Source: Aphrocallistes beatrix
Lineage: Eukaryota > Porifera > Hexactinellida > Sceptrulophora > Aphrocallistidae
DNA: 64,000 nucleotides
Direction of reading: 5' to 3'
Assembly: GCA_963281255.1 (NCBI GenBank)
Contig: OY725489.1
Location: 5,394,523 to 5,458,522 of the forward strand
Part shown: positions 1 through 10,216 of the stretch, piece after piece
Position numbering within the stretch: the stretch's first letter is position 1
How the letters are laid out: each line of letters opens with the position of its first letter
Notes under the pieces: model-generated
Databases searched by the model: none
Seen by the model: only the letters and a program-made list of their open reading frames with translations
Told to the model about the DNA's origin: nothing
Made by a program: the position numbers and the translations under genes

Positions 1-44
1 AAAGTCAAAATTTAATTAGACCGATAAATCAAAAACCGCTTCCG

Positions 45-925
45 ATAGACATTTGAAACGTATTATTACCATATACAAACATTATATCAGAGTATCCAAT
101 TCCGCTGTCAAAAATTTTATATGTCATTATGTGTTTGCGCAATTGGCTCTTTTTTGAGCGGAGAATGTTGCTGTTCCAGGTCATATTAAACATCGTTATC
201 TGCATTTATAATGCTTAATTTTTTGATAAAGCAACAATAGGAAGACCTTAAGCCAAAAAATCTGAAAATTTTAGTTGGAATGTCAACGCAATCCTCAGCT
301 GCTATGGAAACAAAAAAATTACATGTTTAAGACATAATTCGAAAAGTGTAGATCGTAGACACTAAGAAATTATACCATTTAATCCATAAACTACTACTTC
401 CTATATGAGAATAATACTATTCACATGCCTATTTTCAATAAGTTCTGAGTTATCTGGGATTTTATCACGATCTATAGAGAAGTAATGAGATGTGACAAAA
501 TCCTGATAACTCAGAACTTATTGAAAATAGACATGTAAATAGTATTATTCTCATATAGAAAGTAATAGTTTATGGATTAAATGGTATAATTTTATAGCGT
601 CTACGATCTATTCTTTTCGAGTTATGGCTTAAACATGTAATTTTTTGTTTCCATAGCAACTGAGGAATGCATAGATATTCCAACTAAAATTTTCAGATTT
701 TTTGGCTCGAGGTTTCCTATTGTTGCTCTATAAAAAAATCAGGAATTAGAAATGCAGGTAACGATGTTTAATATGAGCTGGAACAGCAACATTTTCCGCT
801 CTAAAAAGAGTCTATTCCGCAATCACATCATGACATATCAAATTTTTGACAGCGGAATTGGATACTATGATATAATGTTTGTATATGGTAATAATAGGCA
901 TCAAATGTCTATCTTTCTTGTAAGT
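45..925. repeat. Giant foldback (inverted repeat), arms ~430 bp
   Basis: The left arm (about 45-475) is nearly the reverse complement of the right arm (about 500-925), with the hinge near 488. Matching landmarks are GATAGACATTTGAAA against CATCAAATGTCTATC, the TATGAGAATAATACTAT blocks at 411-421 and 540, and AACTCAGAAC around the hinge. Arms differ by scattered substitutions and small indels. No coding potential is seen. It abuts the 3' end of the hAT relic that follows, so it may have inserted into that gene. The left boundary lies close to the window edge and the target duplication is not visible. Confidence 0.85.
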
Positions 926-1552
926 ATACATATTCGTCATCCTCACTGAGAACACAATCTTTCCATGATAATGAATTAGACTGATTATCTTTCTCGATCT
1001 CGTCAACTGGATCAAAAGTGTTTGGGGTATGATCAGCGGCTTCAAAATTTCGTAGATCTAGAACATCTTTAGCTAGATACTTAGCCTTTGCTTAGCTCTT
1101 TCAGCATTTTCTTTCTTTTGGAAATTCATCCCTTGTATCGTGGGTCTAGTAAGGTTGCAAATGTATGGAGATCGCTTGTTTCAACATTGACAAAATGGGC
1201 TCTGGTATCGCCACCCTCTAAATACTTATGTATGTTTTCTAATAATTTACCCTTCAACGTTCCTATACCAAATTCGTGTGCCTGTTCGAGCTTCATTTTC
1301 ATCCGTTTAGTGATAGGAATAATATCTGAAATTGAAGCTTGGTCACCTTCAACAGATAAAGTAGCAGCGAAAATGGGTTTAAGGAGGTTCGTTACTTTCG
1401 GGACAAGATCCTAGTCACTGAGGGTCAATTTCCAATATGTGGAGATATTTAGTTGAACATCATCTTCAGCGGCTATAATGGCGAGTTTTAGTTCGAAAGC
1501 CCTTTCAAACATCAAGTAGTCACTATTCCATCTGGTTTCCACACAAATAATA
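926..1552 (-). pseudogene. hAT-superfamily transposase, C-terminal fragment
   Basis: Reading the minus strand from 1552 gives VETRWNSDY, the hallmark ETRWNS motif of animal hAT transposases. A helical region follows, then the motif LATLLDPRYK (seen here as FATLLDPRYKG, about 1126-1160). A frameshift after that leads into an acidic tail (…WKDCVLSEDDEY) ending near 926. There is an in-frame TAG near 1413. The N-terminal BED finger and first catalytic aspartate are absent. The reading is cut at the edge of the large foldback at 45-925. This is a dead fragment; family membership rests on the two motifs in the right order and spacing. Confidence 0.75.
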
Positions 1553-1560
1553 TGCGGCCG

Positions 1561-1620
1561 TATTCACTAAGAACTTAAGATCGATCTTAAGATCGATCTT
1601 AGTGCTTAAGTCTTAAGTTC
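1561..1620. repeat. AAGATCGATCTT palindrome cluster
   Basis: The stretch repeats CTTAAG and AAGATCGATCTT, and is bracketed by CACTAAGA and TCTTAGTG (1565-1604). It lies at the junction between the hAT relic and the Myb-like relic and causes the stop that ends the latter, so it looks like a small palindromic insertion. Confidence 0.6.
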
Positions 1621-1850
1621 GATCTTAAGTCGTTTAGGTTGGTCCATTTTTTTCTGATATCCTCTACAGCTCTGCTATTGCCATGTACTGAGTTGAGTTT
1701 GGCTGCGATGTCTCTCTAGATTTGTTTCCTCCTTTTGTTTTTGTCGGCAGAATTTCCTGACCCTCTCAATATATCACCTGCTGACTCAATTTCATTAATG
1801 AGACTGCACTCTTCTTCTCTGGTCCAATTTGCTTTTCGTGTTTTTTCCAT
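1599..1850 (-). pseudogene. Myb/SANT-like DNA-binding domain protein, fragment
   Basis: From the ATG at 1850 the minus strand encodes MEKTRKANWTREEECSLINE, then a second helix containing RDIAAKLNSVHG and a third helix with VEDIRKKWTNL. This NWTxEE … I…LN…R…IRKKW pattern is the Myb/SANT-like domain found in transposon accessory proteins (Harbinger-type, NAIF1-like) and some domesticated genes. One in-frame TAG sits between helices 1 and 2 (near 1722). The reading stops at 1599 in the AAGATCGATCTT palindrome. Which transposon it belonged to is not shown; the adjacent hAT fragment may be unrelated. Confidence 0.65.
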
Positions 1851-2132
1851 TTGTTTCGGTATTGTTAATGCAAGTACTCAGCAGCAATTTATATACACGG
1901 GAGGACGCCGACTTACCATAACCACTAATGACACCATTTATTTTCGTAACACCAAATGACGCAGAAATCTTAACGTCGATATAGTTAAATTTATTTTACT
2001 TCTCATAGAAAGACAAATTTCACCTGGTTTTAAATTATGTAATACAATTATCAAAAGGGCATCAGCTATTATTTTAGAACAGTCGCAAGTTTGTCAGTGA
2101 TTACAGACTCTTCATAGGATTTATCTGATATC

Positions 2133-2435
2133 CATTCCTCCCATACCGAAACACCGGAAACCATTATGATCCCACCACTGGTAGAAGAACAGGTTAGTAT
2201 TTCACCAATTTCTCTTATCCCAAAAGTTATTTCATATCAAACCCCTAAGTATAAACCTAAAACCAAACGGGGAAGGTGTCAAGAATGTTCTCGAAATTCT
2301 GATATGAAATTTGGACAGAGTTTTTATTTTTGTGATCATGTCATATGCCCTGAGCATTCACACAAACCTTTCGAATATGCATTACTTGCCTACGTGAAAT
2401 GCAATAATTCTTTTCTAACCGCAGTATTCTCTTGA
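2133..2435 (+). pseudogene. piggyBac-type C-terminal cysteine-rich finger, fragment
   Basis: The plus-strand reading contains GRCQEC, then YFCDHVICPEH about 16 residues later. This C-x2-C … C-x3-C … H pattern resembles the cysteine-rich DNA-binding tail at the end of piggyBac transposases, and the tails of the two piggyBac relics elsewhere in this window (13335-13500 and 52900-53030). An ATG at 2166 is available, but the frame is open back to 2133 just after a stop, so this is probably the surviving 3' end of a longer transposase. The DDD domain is absent. Alternative: an unrelated small zinc-binding protein. Confidence 0.45.
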
Positions 2436-2867
2436 AATTTATTTTGTTTTTTTTATTTTAAATTTTATGCATTTCATTTTTCCAATTTTATGTTTAATTT
2501 CCTACCTAAAGCACTTATTTCAAAATTCAATTACTCACTTTTTCTATTTAAGTTTATTTATTTGCATCTTTATATTCCCACATGGTACTCGGACTACAAT
2601 TCATAATGATGGCACATCACTTTGAGCATAAAAAATGTAAAAAGTGACAAATGTGTTTCCCCAATAAATGAAATTTACACTCTTCTCAATCTGGTCATTC
2701 ATCATACTCAGCAGGTTTTTTTGCGCAATATTAGTTTTTTCACTCGTTATAAAGAAAAGGATGAAGAACGACTTCATATCAACAGAGCATGAAGTTACTC
2801 GAAATTAGAAACGCTTAATTTAAATTTAACTTACAATCTACTTTTGCGAGGAAACATAGAGAGAACA
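2436..2867. other. AT-rich stretch without a recognised gene
   Basis: I see no long reading frame, repeat family or element terminus here beyond A/T runs. It sits between the piggyBac finger fragment and the first Helitron. Confidence 0.6.
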
Positions 2868-3398
2868 TCCTTACTATTAAAACTCGATTAATGTATATAT
2901 ATCTGTAACGAATTGATTGAAGAAACTGCCAGGCGCAGAAAGCTGATTTTTGGTATGTGAGAGTTTTTTGGCTATGGCTCCAGTAAGTTCTGAGCTCAGA
3001 CGAAAATGTCGACTCATCATGGAATTATGACGCGTCATTGTCACATTCTTAAAAGTTAAGCAATACAGTTATTCGAGTATAACTCAGCCATTATAGGAAA
3101 TAGAAGGCTGAAATTTTAAGAGATTCTGTATACTATCATATCTCACATATGATGCAACTATCATCAAAAAATGATGATTCATCACTCTGTTATGACGTCA
3201 TCATTACTCATCAAAAATTTTAAAAATTGATAAATTTGGTGATTTTTCGTACGATATAGATTATAATAGTAGGACAGACGTGTTTAGAGATGCTATCTTC
3301 CTTATAATTAACCAATGTGATCACAGGCGACCGAAGGGAGCCTCTGGCGGACACTTGTGCCCGCCAGCCGCGCAGAGCAAGCAAGCGAAGCGCGGTTG
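2868..3398 (+). mobile_element. Non-autonomous Helitron, family B
   Basis: It begins A|TCCTTACTATTAAAACTCGA, then a TA stretch, then CTGTAACGAATTGATTGAAG. It ends in the GC-rich hairpin tail (CGCAGAGCAAGCAAGCGAAG) and GGTTG|T. The A/T flanks with 5' TC match Helitron insertion between A and T. The interior has the ATGACGTCATCAT and TGTCACATTCTTAAAAGTTAAGC blocks shared by all family B copies. Length is 531 bp and there is no coding capacity. Its first CRE-like site is disrupted (TGACGCGTCA) and the second intact. Confidence 0.8.
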
Positions 3399-3789
3399 TA
3401 TTAGGAAAACTGGGCAATTGTGGGATAAACTATATTTAAAGGAGCGCACTCCTTTAAATACTTTTCAATGAAAAACAACGCTAATTTGAGGAATATTGTG
3501 CAAAGTTTTTCTGAATTCTTTAACATTTTAATTGGTGTGTTAAATTATCTTCCATCGAGATATGATGTTCATATTATCAAAGTTAATAATTCTAAACTTT
3601 CCACTATTATTGAGAGTTTATTTCGTACTTCGTTCTTCACAATAGTTTGCATTTTTCAACTTTACTTGCAAATCCGCTGAAACTCTTGCTATATTTACAC
3701 AAAATAAACAGTGTGAAATATGTAATGATTATTTCTCCCACGAAACAAATAATGCAAGTACTCATTATTTTATTAATTAATAATCGTCA
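3399..3789. other. No recognised feature
   Basis: A short reading frame (3468-3680) shows no recognisable motif and no composition contrast with its surroundings. I regard the stretch as non-coding. Confidence 0.5.
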
Positions 3790-3990
3790 ATAAAAGTCAT
3801 TCTTTGGCTGGGATGGATCCAGGCCTGGATTTCAGGGAGGGATGCTAGCCTCCCCCCTCCTCCCTGATGTGATGACTACTGCAGGGCTGGATGGAGTCCC
3901 GGTTCTCAGAGGGGGGCTGCGGAGGTCTAAAATATTTTCAGGGGGGATAACCCCCCTGATGGTGGCTAGATGCAACCCTGTTCTTTTGTA
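3790..3990. repeat. GC-rich repeat-like island
   Basis: A sharp GC-rich patch in AT-rich DNA, with repeated GGGCTGGAT/GGCCTGGAT and AGGGGGG words and complementary CCCCCC runs. It resembles a decayed terminal region of a hAT-type element, but no paired end or target duplication was found. Confidence 0.35.
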
Positions 3991-4020
3991 TTGCTTGCTT
4001 ATAATTGTTTCATTGGTTAA

Positions 4021-4507
4021 TCTGAGGGCTAAATATTGATTTTTTCAACATCTACAACGGAGCGCACTCTGTACACTACATCAACGGGAAGTTTTATAGA
4101 CCAACTTATTAAATTATCTTTGATTCTGCTTTTACTAGACACCGATTCTGTTAACAAAATATTCACCAGAAAATAAATGCAATTTGAAGATAATTTAGTG
4201 TTCTGCAAGGTAGGTTCCCCTCGTGTATATTTATATTTTTTGTTCGTTTTATGTCTGCTAATAATAAATTTTATTATTGACCTAAAATGTACCAGTACTG
4301 GCAAAAACAGTTTGGACCAGCTTTCGTATTTGTTATTATTAATGGTCCCAACTGTTTTACCAATTTCTCCGATTTTAAGTCATTAAAATGTATTATTATT
4401 TGTTGATATAATACCACCCCCAAATATTGCAAATTTAGTTTTTATTTTCTTTGCCTATCAGAAGTACGCTTTTTCAATTTTAACCTTACTAACTAGGAAG
4501 ATATTTT
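4021..4507. other. No recognised feature
   Basis: AT-rich, with only short reading frames lacking motifs. It lies immediately upstream of the gypsy pol relic and may include decayed upstream parts of that element, but nothing recognisable remains. Confidence 0.5.
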
Positions 4508-4536
4508 ATGTCCCAGTTCCGATCAACTGAGTTTAA

Positions 4537-5990
4537 TTGGTCAAGTCAACGCGTCAAATTAGGAGATTATTGGCTGGATATCGAGGCAGTCCTACAGGGA
4601 GGGTTAGTGTTATCAAAAGCATCTTTTGTGAAACATTTGGAGGACTTAAAGCAGACTTGCAATGTTATAGGGAGGCATTTATTCAACTTAGGAAGGATAA
4701 GTGTAAATTCGGCCAATCTGAATTTGAATTTGTGTGCCATGTAGTATCTAATAAACCTGGGTTGGTAAAGAAAATTAAGGAATTGACTGAACCTCATTCT
4801 TTGCGAGAGTTGAAGTCGTTCTTGGTGCTCATCAACTAATATAGAGAATCTATTCCGGATATGGCGGATATTGCTGCACCTCTATCGATTATTGAAGAAG
4901 GACGTAGAGTATTTTTTATGCACATTTTTTTTATTAATCTAGAATTATTTTTGTTCAGAAATATAATTTTATAAATTCAGAATTCGTGAAAATATTGGAA
5001 AACAGGAAACTCAATGGGGAAAGGCGACAGGAAACTCTAACTATAGTACAAGTATCGAAAATTTTAACATACTTTTTTATTCCAAAAATATTTCTTTATT
5101 CAGGGAAAATATTTTTTTATTCCCCCAAAAACGTAAAATTTTTTATTCCTTAAAAGATACTCTGGAAGGACGTATCTTTTGAATGTAAGGAATACAAGTT
5201 CAAACGGGCAATAATTTCTGAATGATATTGCGACATTGACCTGGTCATCTGAGGGATTAAGAAATGTCTTATTAATTACGGATTTGTTTAGCAAACGCAT
5301 GGAAGCTTGTCCGATGCGTTTTCAAGACTATCCATTTGTGCTGTTATCAGACCAAGGGAATAAAGTTGATTGCGAATTGATGAATTCATGGTGCCGAGAA
5401 AAGGGAATCGAAAAGCGAAGATCTTGGCCATACCATCCAGAGGGGGATAGCCAAGCGGAAAAGTCTGTTCAATCGTTTAAACAGACATTGCGTTGCTTAT
5501 TAGAAGATAAAAGATTAGAATAAACCAACTGGCTGGAATTGCTACAAAAGTCACCTTTTGTTGTAACGCGATAACTAATGTGAATTCCCTTAAATCACCA
5601 AATGAAACTTTACGGATGAGTGCAGATGCAATTTTTCCAGTTCTGGTGGAAAAATCATAGAGGACCTGAATGAATTCTATTAAGATTCGATGGAAAGGAA
5701 TAAGACTGACTGTTAATGAGGTGGTTAGAAAAAGAGTTGAAAAAACTCAAAATCAGAAAATTTGCAAGAGTATTACAGCCGTGACAAGAAAGATTAATGA
5801 AGGGGATTCGGTCTTGCTAAATGACCCAGCAAGTAGCGATCCTTAGAACATTTATACAAAGGAAAGTGGTAGTCAAAGAAAGATTGGGAGTAAACCTTCG
5901 TCTTAGATGTCTCACCTCAGGGAAGGAGAAATAGTGCATATAAATATGCAAAAGGCTACCTGGTTCGAATATAGAGGAGCAAAAAACAAG
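4537..5990 (+). pseudogene. Ty3/gypsy-type retrotransposon pol relic (RT and integrase pieces)
   Basis: Around 4660-4890 the plus strand reads like the thumb/connection region of a Ty3/gypsy reverse transcriptase: RKDKCKFGQSEFEF, then HVVSN, then RELKSFLVLIN and a tail with PDMADIAAPLS. The RNase H region is missing. At 5236-5523 an integrase core fragment follows: LLITDLFSKRMEACPMR, LLSDQG with the catalytic-type Asp, and PYHPEGDSQAEKSVQSFKQ with the conserved N/E-type motif degenerate. Near 5760-5820 INEGDSVLLNDPAS matches the post-core segment of gypsy integrases. Stops and frameshifts separate the pieces and no LTRs, gag or protease are visible. It is an old, dead copy. Confidence 0.75.
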
Positions 5991-6404
5991 GAAGTAGATT
6001 ACTGGAATATAATTGAAACTATGGAGTTTTGTAATGGGAGTTCTTCGCGAAGAAACAGTCACATGAGGTAGAAGCAGCTACGGAAGAACGTGGGGATTGT
6101 GATGACTTCGAAAATGAAAGGTACAGTAACAGTAATCATAGTGGAGACAGATTGAGGAGGTAAAGTCGTGTCAAGAAGAAACCCGAATATAATGGCAATC
6201 CAATCGATCAATATTAAACGGGAAGGTGATGTAATATGATTGAAGTAGATTAGAAACAGCAGGAAATTCATTAGAAATAGAAGTATGTACGTAAGTTAGA
6301 TATACAGGGTGGCTTTTAAGTTCTTTCCCAAGCTTGATTAGGTATAAAATTTCTTATACTCAAACAATCTTAGTTATTATGGTCTTTAGAGATTGTAATT
6401 CAAA

Positions 6405-6873
6405 TATTCTCAATGATTTTAAAAGATTTTTTGAGTCTAAGACCTAGAATTGTGTTTTGTATGGTGAGTTTTGTGAAGAAAATATGTCTCCTAAACTCTA
6501 AATTTGTAGAAATATAGGATGTTTAGATCAGTATATATTGAGAAACATTTGGATCAGATTTTTGGTGATGTAAAAAAAAGTGCCATTTTGGGTGATTTTG
6601 CAAAATATACCTAATTTGAACACGAAATAATAACTTTATCTCGTTTCTGAAAATGAATTCAATGAATTTGTGAAATATTTTCATGGTGAATGAAAGGTAT
6701 CTGGTGCTAAATCGTCATGGAACATCGATTATAGAGACATTTTTTACAGAAGCAGTGGCCCAAAATCTCGACTTTCGCTCGCGCCAGGACACATATTTTC
6801 TCCACAAAACTCGCCCTATAAAACACAATTCTAGGTCTTAGACTTGAAGTCTTTTAAAAAATCATTGAGAATA
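6405..6873. repeat. Inverted-repeat element, arms ~85 bp
   Basis: Positions 6405-6490 (TCTCAATGATTTTAAAAGA … GAGTCTAAGACCTAG) are repeated as the reverse complement at 6789-6873. The arms flank an AT-rich core with no coding content. A related single arm occurs at 12241-12420, so this is a dispersed family. The right arm ends exactly where the CAAGGCTGG element begins. Confidence 0.7.
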
Positions 6874-7628
6874 CAAGGCTGGATTCGGTTAACCGGTTAA
6901 TCGGCTAACCGCCGTCAATCACGGTTAACGGTTAAGAACATTTTGAATCGGTTAGCCGATCTGCTTTATTTTCTAAATATTAAGACTAATTTCATTGCTT
7001 TTCGATGGAGATTCATGAATATTACTTCTAAAATTTTGATATTGCAATATTATTTCTATTTTTTTACCAAATAGTATATTTCGAGACCACTGAAAATTAT
7101 AAATTTTCAATATCAGGTTAAATATTGGTCGACAAATCTATATTTATACTAATTAATATTGGCATCGGTTAACCGGTTAACCGCCCTGGAGGAAACCAAA
7201 ATAACCGACCCCGAATATCGGTTAACCAAATATTATTTGTAAATAATTGATATTTGGTTTGTAACCAAATATCATTATTTGGTATTCGGTTGAGAACCAA
7301 ATAATGTGGTCAACCGAATAATTTGGTCAACCGAATATTTGGTCAAACAAATAATTTGCATGCTTTCCCAATACAATCACACGTTCTTACATGAGGTGGT
7401 CCGAACACAAATAAATCTAATAGGCCTACTTATACTTGATTATATTTTTTTATAAATATTTTTATAATAGATAAAAATTTATGCAAACATATAATCAAGT
7501 ATTATTTGGTTAACCAAATCATTCGGTTGACCAAATATTCGGTTGACCAAATTATTCGGTTAACCAGATTATTTGGTCTGACCATTATTCGGTTAAAATG
7601 GTATTTGGTTGAAGCGGTTTCAACCTTG
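6874..7628. mobile_element. hAT-like palindromic MITE mosaic with GGTTAACC and TTTGGTCAACCGAAT arrays
   Basis: The left end CAAGGCTGGATTCGGTTAACC and right end TTCAACCTTG form an imperfect terminal inverted repeat (CAAGGCTG against CAAGGTTG). The first ~330 bp parallel the second copy at 18537-18896, with clustered GGTTAACCGGTTAAC words. From about 7220 on, inverted runs of AACCAAATAAT and TTTGGTCAACCGAAT flank a TA-rich core. It is probably a composite of two related hAT-type MITEs. No clear 8-bp duplication was found. Confidence 0.55.
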
Positions 7629-7819
7629 ATATATATATATATATAACGAATTGATTGAAGAAACTGCCCGGCGCAGAAAGCTGATTTTTGGCATGCAGGA
7701 GTTTTTTTGGCTATGGCTCCACTAAGTTCTATCCTCAGACGAAAATGTCGACTCAGGGCGTCTCCTGCGAACACGGAGAGTCCGCCAGCCGCGCATCGCT
7801 AGCAAGCGAAGCGCGCTAG
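7629..7819 (+). mobile_element. Helitron family B, 5'-truncated or internally deleted copy
   Basis: A TA run, then AACGAATTGATTGAAGAAAC leads directly into the 3' tail GCGAAGCGCGCTAG|T. This copy ends in CTAG, the textbook Helitron CTRR terminus, whereas the other copies here end CTTG. The CRE-bearing middle part is deleted. Confidence 0.7.
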
Positions 7820-8214
7820 TATTCTATATAAAGTTTCGTATTTATAACGAAGAAAATTATACCGTCCCAATGACTTCGTTATATCTGTGTTTCCCCAGTA
7901 TTATAACAAATCTGTACTTGGTATCAAAATTATTAGATGGGCAATTGCCCTTCCGGGAGGTCCACACTGGTTTGCAACTATCCTGCATCCGCCTATGCAA
8001 TGAGATTTATTTAGTATTGATGGTTATGCAATGTTGAGGCATTTCATAAAACACTTTATGTAACTCTGTATTTCTGATATCAATTTGTTAATATTTCATT
8101 CAACAAAAAATTCTGATTCATATATATCGCTATTAAAGTTCCCAGTTTCCATACATGCCAACCGTCCGAGCTGTGTCCAGCTTTTAGGCCATTTTTCTCT
8201 TTGTTCCGCTTTTT
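7820..8214. other. No recognised feature
   Basis: No gene or repeat family recognised; it only separates a Helitron fragment from the HINE-like element. Confidence 0.5.
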
Positions 8215-9390
8215 AGTGCAGCTCCTTTAGGGAGATGCCTTATGGCATGGACGGCGTTCTACGTCCGTCGGTCCGTCCGTCCGCTCGACTCTGCGAAATC
8301 TAACAGTCCGATTGTTACCAAATTTGGTATGTAGAACCCATTTATAGTGTAGATGTGCATAAGGGATCTATTTTCGCGAAATTTCATCATTTCATATCTT
8401 CACACCTTTTACCAATAATCTCATTGGTTGGATATAATTGAGATCTCAACAGCTTCAAAGGGGTAATCAACTATGGAGAATCCTATTTTCGCACCTAGGA
8501 ATTTATATTTTGAATATTTCATATGTTATTTGCATATATACATATATATAATTTTTTCACACCGTGTTTGTTTTAAATATTTTGTTTGTTTTTCTTTACA
8601 ATAGTTTCATAAAGTAAACAAACTAAGCTAGAGACTAGCTTTCAACGGGTAAAGTGGGGTTTTCGAGGGCGTAGATTTCGAATATTGTGTTTTCGAACGT
8701 CCGTGATGAATATTCTGTTTGTTTTTGTTTACAATAGGTTCATAAAGTAAACAAATTTCAAAACTAAGCTAGAGACTAGCTTTCAACGAGTCAAGCGGAG
8801 TTTTCGAGGGCATATATTTCGAATATTATGTTTTCGAGCGTCCATGATGAATATTTTGTTTGTTTTTGTTTACAATAGGCTTATAAAGTAAACAAATTTC
8901 AAAAATAAGCTAAAGACTAGGTTTCAACGGTTAAAATGGGGTTCTCGAGGTCGTAGATTTCGAATATTGTGTTTTCGAGGGTCCATTATAAAATATTTCG
9001 TTTGTTTTTGTTTATAATAGGTTCATAAAGTAAACAAATTTCAAAAATAAGCTAAAGACTAGGTTTCAACGGTTAAAATGGGGTTCTCGAGGTCGTAGAT
9101 TTCGAATATTGTGTTTTCGAGGGTCCATTATAAAATATTTCGTTTGTTTTTGTTTATAATAGGTTCATAAAATAAACAAATTTCAAAACTAAGCTAGAGA
9201 CTTATGGAATGGATAGTATTTATAACTGCTAATTTATGGTATTTCAAGCTATATGATCCGATTTTGCGAATAGAAAAATCCAGAAATCATATTTCTTATT
9301 ATAATTTCTAGAAATGTGTATGTGGTTTTTGAAACAAATTTAACAGCTGTTCTGGAGCTGCACTATCGGTCTGTCGACCGACATTTTTTT
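8215..9390 (+). mobile_element. Helentron/HINE-like element (family C) with internal satellite
   Basis: The 5' end AGTGCAGCTCC and the 3' GGAGCTGCACT (9354-9364) are an 11-bp inverted repeat. A hairpin follows the latter (TCGGTCTGTCGACCGACA) and then a T run. Between them lie a conserved head (ATGGACGGCGTTCTACGTCCG…) and a five-unit tandem array. Short subterminal inverted repeats, a 3' hairpin and a central satellite are the architecture of Helentron-derived HINEs/DINE-1. Other copies or pieces are at 43167, 44457, 44955, 22400 and 49090. No coding capacity is present. Confidence 0.65.
8584..9204 (+). repeat. ~142-bp tandem satellite, 5 units
   Basis: Units start at 8584, 8717, 8858, 9000 and 9142, a period of 141-142 bp after a shorter first unit. 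Each holds GTTTACAATAGGTTCATAAA, AGACTAGCTTTCAACGG and GTAGATTTCGAATATTGTG. Units 3 and 4 are almost identical, suggesting recent local duplication. A homologous monomer occurs inside Helitron family A. Confidence 0.9.
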
Positions 9391-9645
9391 ACATTATACG
9401 GATAGTACTTTTGTATTATGTCCCGCAAAATGACCAAATGTTCTGACAGATTTCAGGCTTCGTCCCGCCAAAGTACATATTCAAAAAGGTTGGCATGTAT
9501 GAGTTCCAGAGATCCCTATTTTCTGCGAATTATTATGTAATCGTTTATAAGAGAAACTAGAAGTGCTAAATATAGCATGATTAATACTTATATTTTAATT
9601 TTTGAATGTGGTTTTATATCTGCTATTAATTACATTTCTAATCAG

Positions 9646-9815
9646 AAGCGTAGACTCGAGATGGGGATTGGTAGGGCCTTTGGGTTAGGGCTCATTATTT
9701 GTAGGACCATTCCAGACAATATCTACTATGACTAATAGAAAGAATTGATTCCGACGAATTATTGGTAGGGCCATGGCCCTAGCAACCCTACCGGAGCCTA
9801 CGCCTATGGTCTATA
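9646..9815. repeat. GC-richer repeat with TAGGGCC words
   Basis: GTAGGGCC-type words occur in both orientations, and the right end CGGAGCCTACGCCTATGG resembles the GGCGTCGG/CGACGCCTATG ends of the 46796-47207 element. It is probably a decayed relative of that family; boundaries are uncertain. Confidence 0.4.
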
Positions 9816-9938
9816 ATGCATAGTTTTACAGTTATACTATATGAGAAAAATATTACTATTGAATAATATTGATACTTTCAAGTTCATATTCGGAATATTT
9901 TGTCTATAACTGTAAAACTATGCATTCTAGACTATGAA
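9804..9938. repeat. Short foldback MITE, arms ~33 bp
   Basis: GCATAGTTTTACAGTTATA on the left (about 9816-9838) and its reverse complement TATAACTGTAAAACTATGC (about 9904-9925) frame about 65 bp of AT-rich DNA. Confidence 0.7.
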
Positions 9939-10216
9939 AATGTATTTTTAGCAGATAAAAAAACACGTTCAAAGTACATTAATAAGCAGGCGCGGTACAC
10001 TTTTTCGAAAAGTGGTACGGCGGAATGTTTGAATATATCCTACACGTGGCATCCGCGACTAACTGACAGATTCCCTGAGATCCGGCGAGGTAGTACCTGT
10101 TGTACCACCCCTGTATGTGTTTATGAATGGGCTGACTACGTCCGTTTAGTTTTCAGTTATACGTATTTCTTTCCCATGGCTCTTGTAGGATTTTTCCAGA
10201 GGGAGAAGGAATCTTA

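Noticed and set aside
3312-3398. GC-rich palindromic tail considered as a CRISPR-like repeat because it recurs across the window
   Set aside because: Copies are dispersed kilobases apart at element 3' ends, not in a spaced array, and the DNA is eukaryotic.
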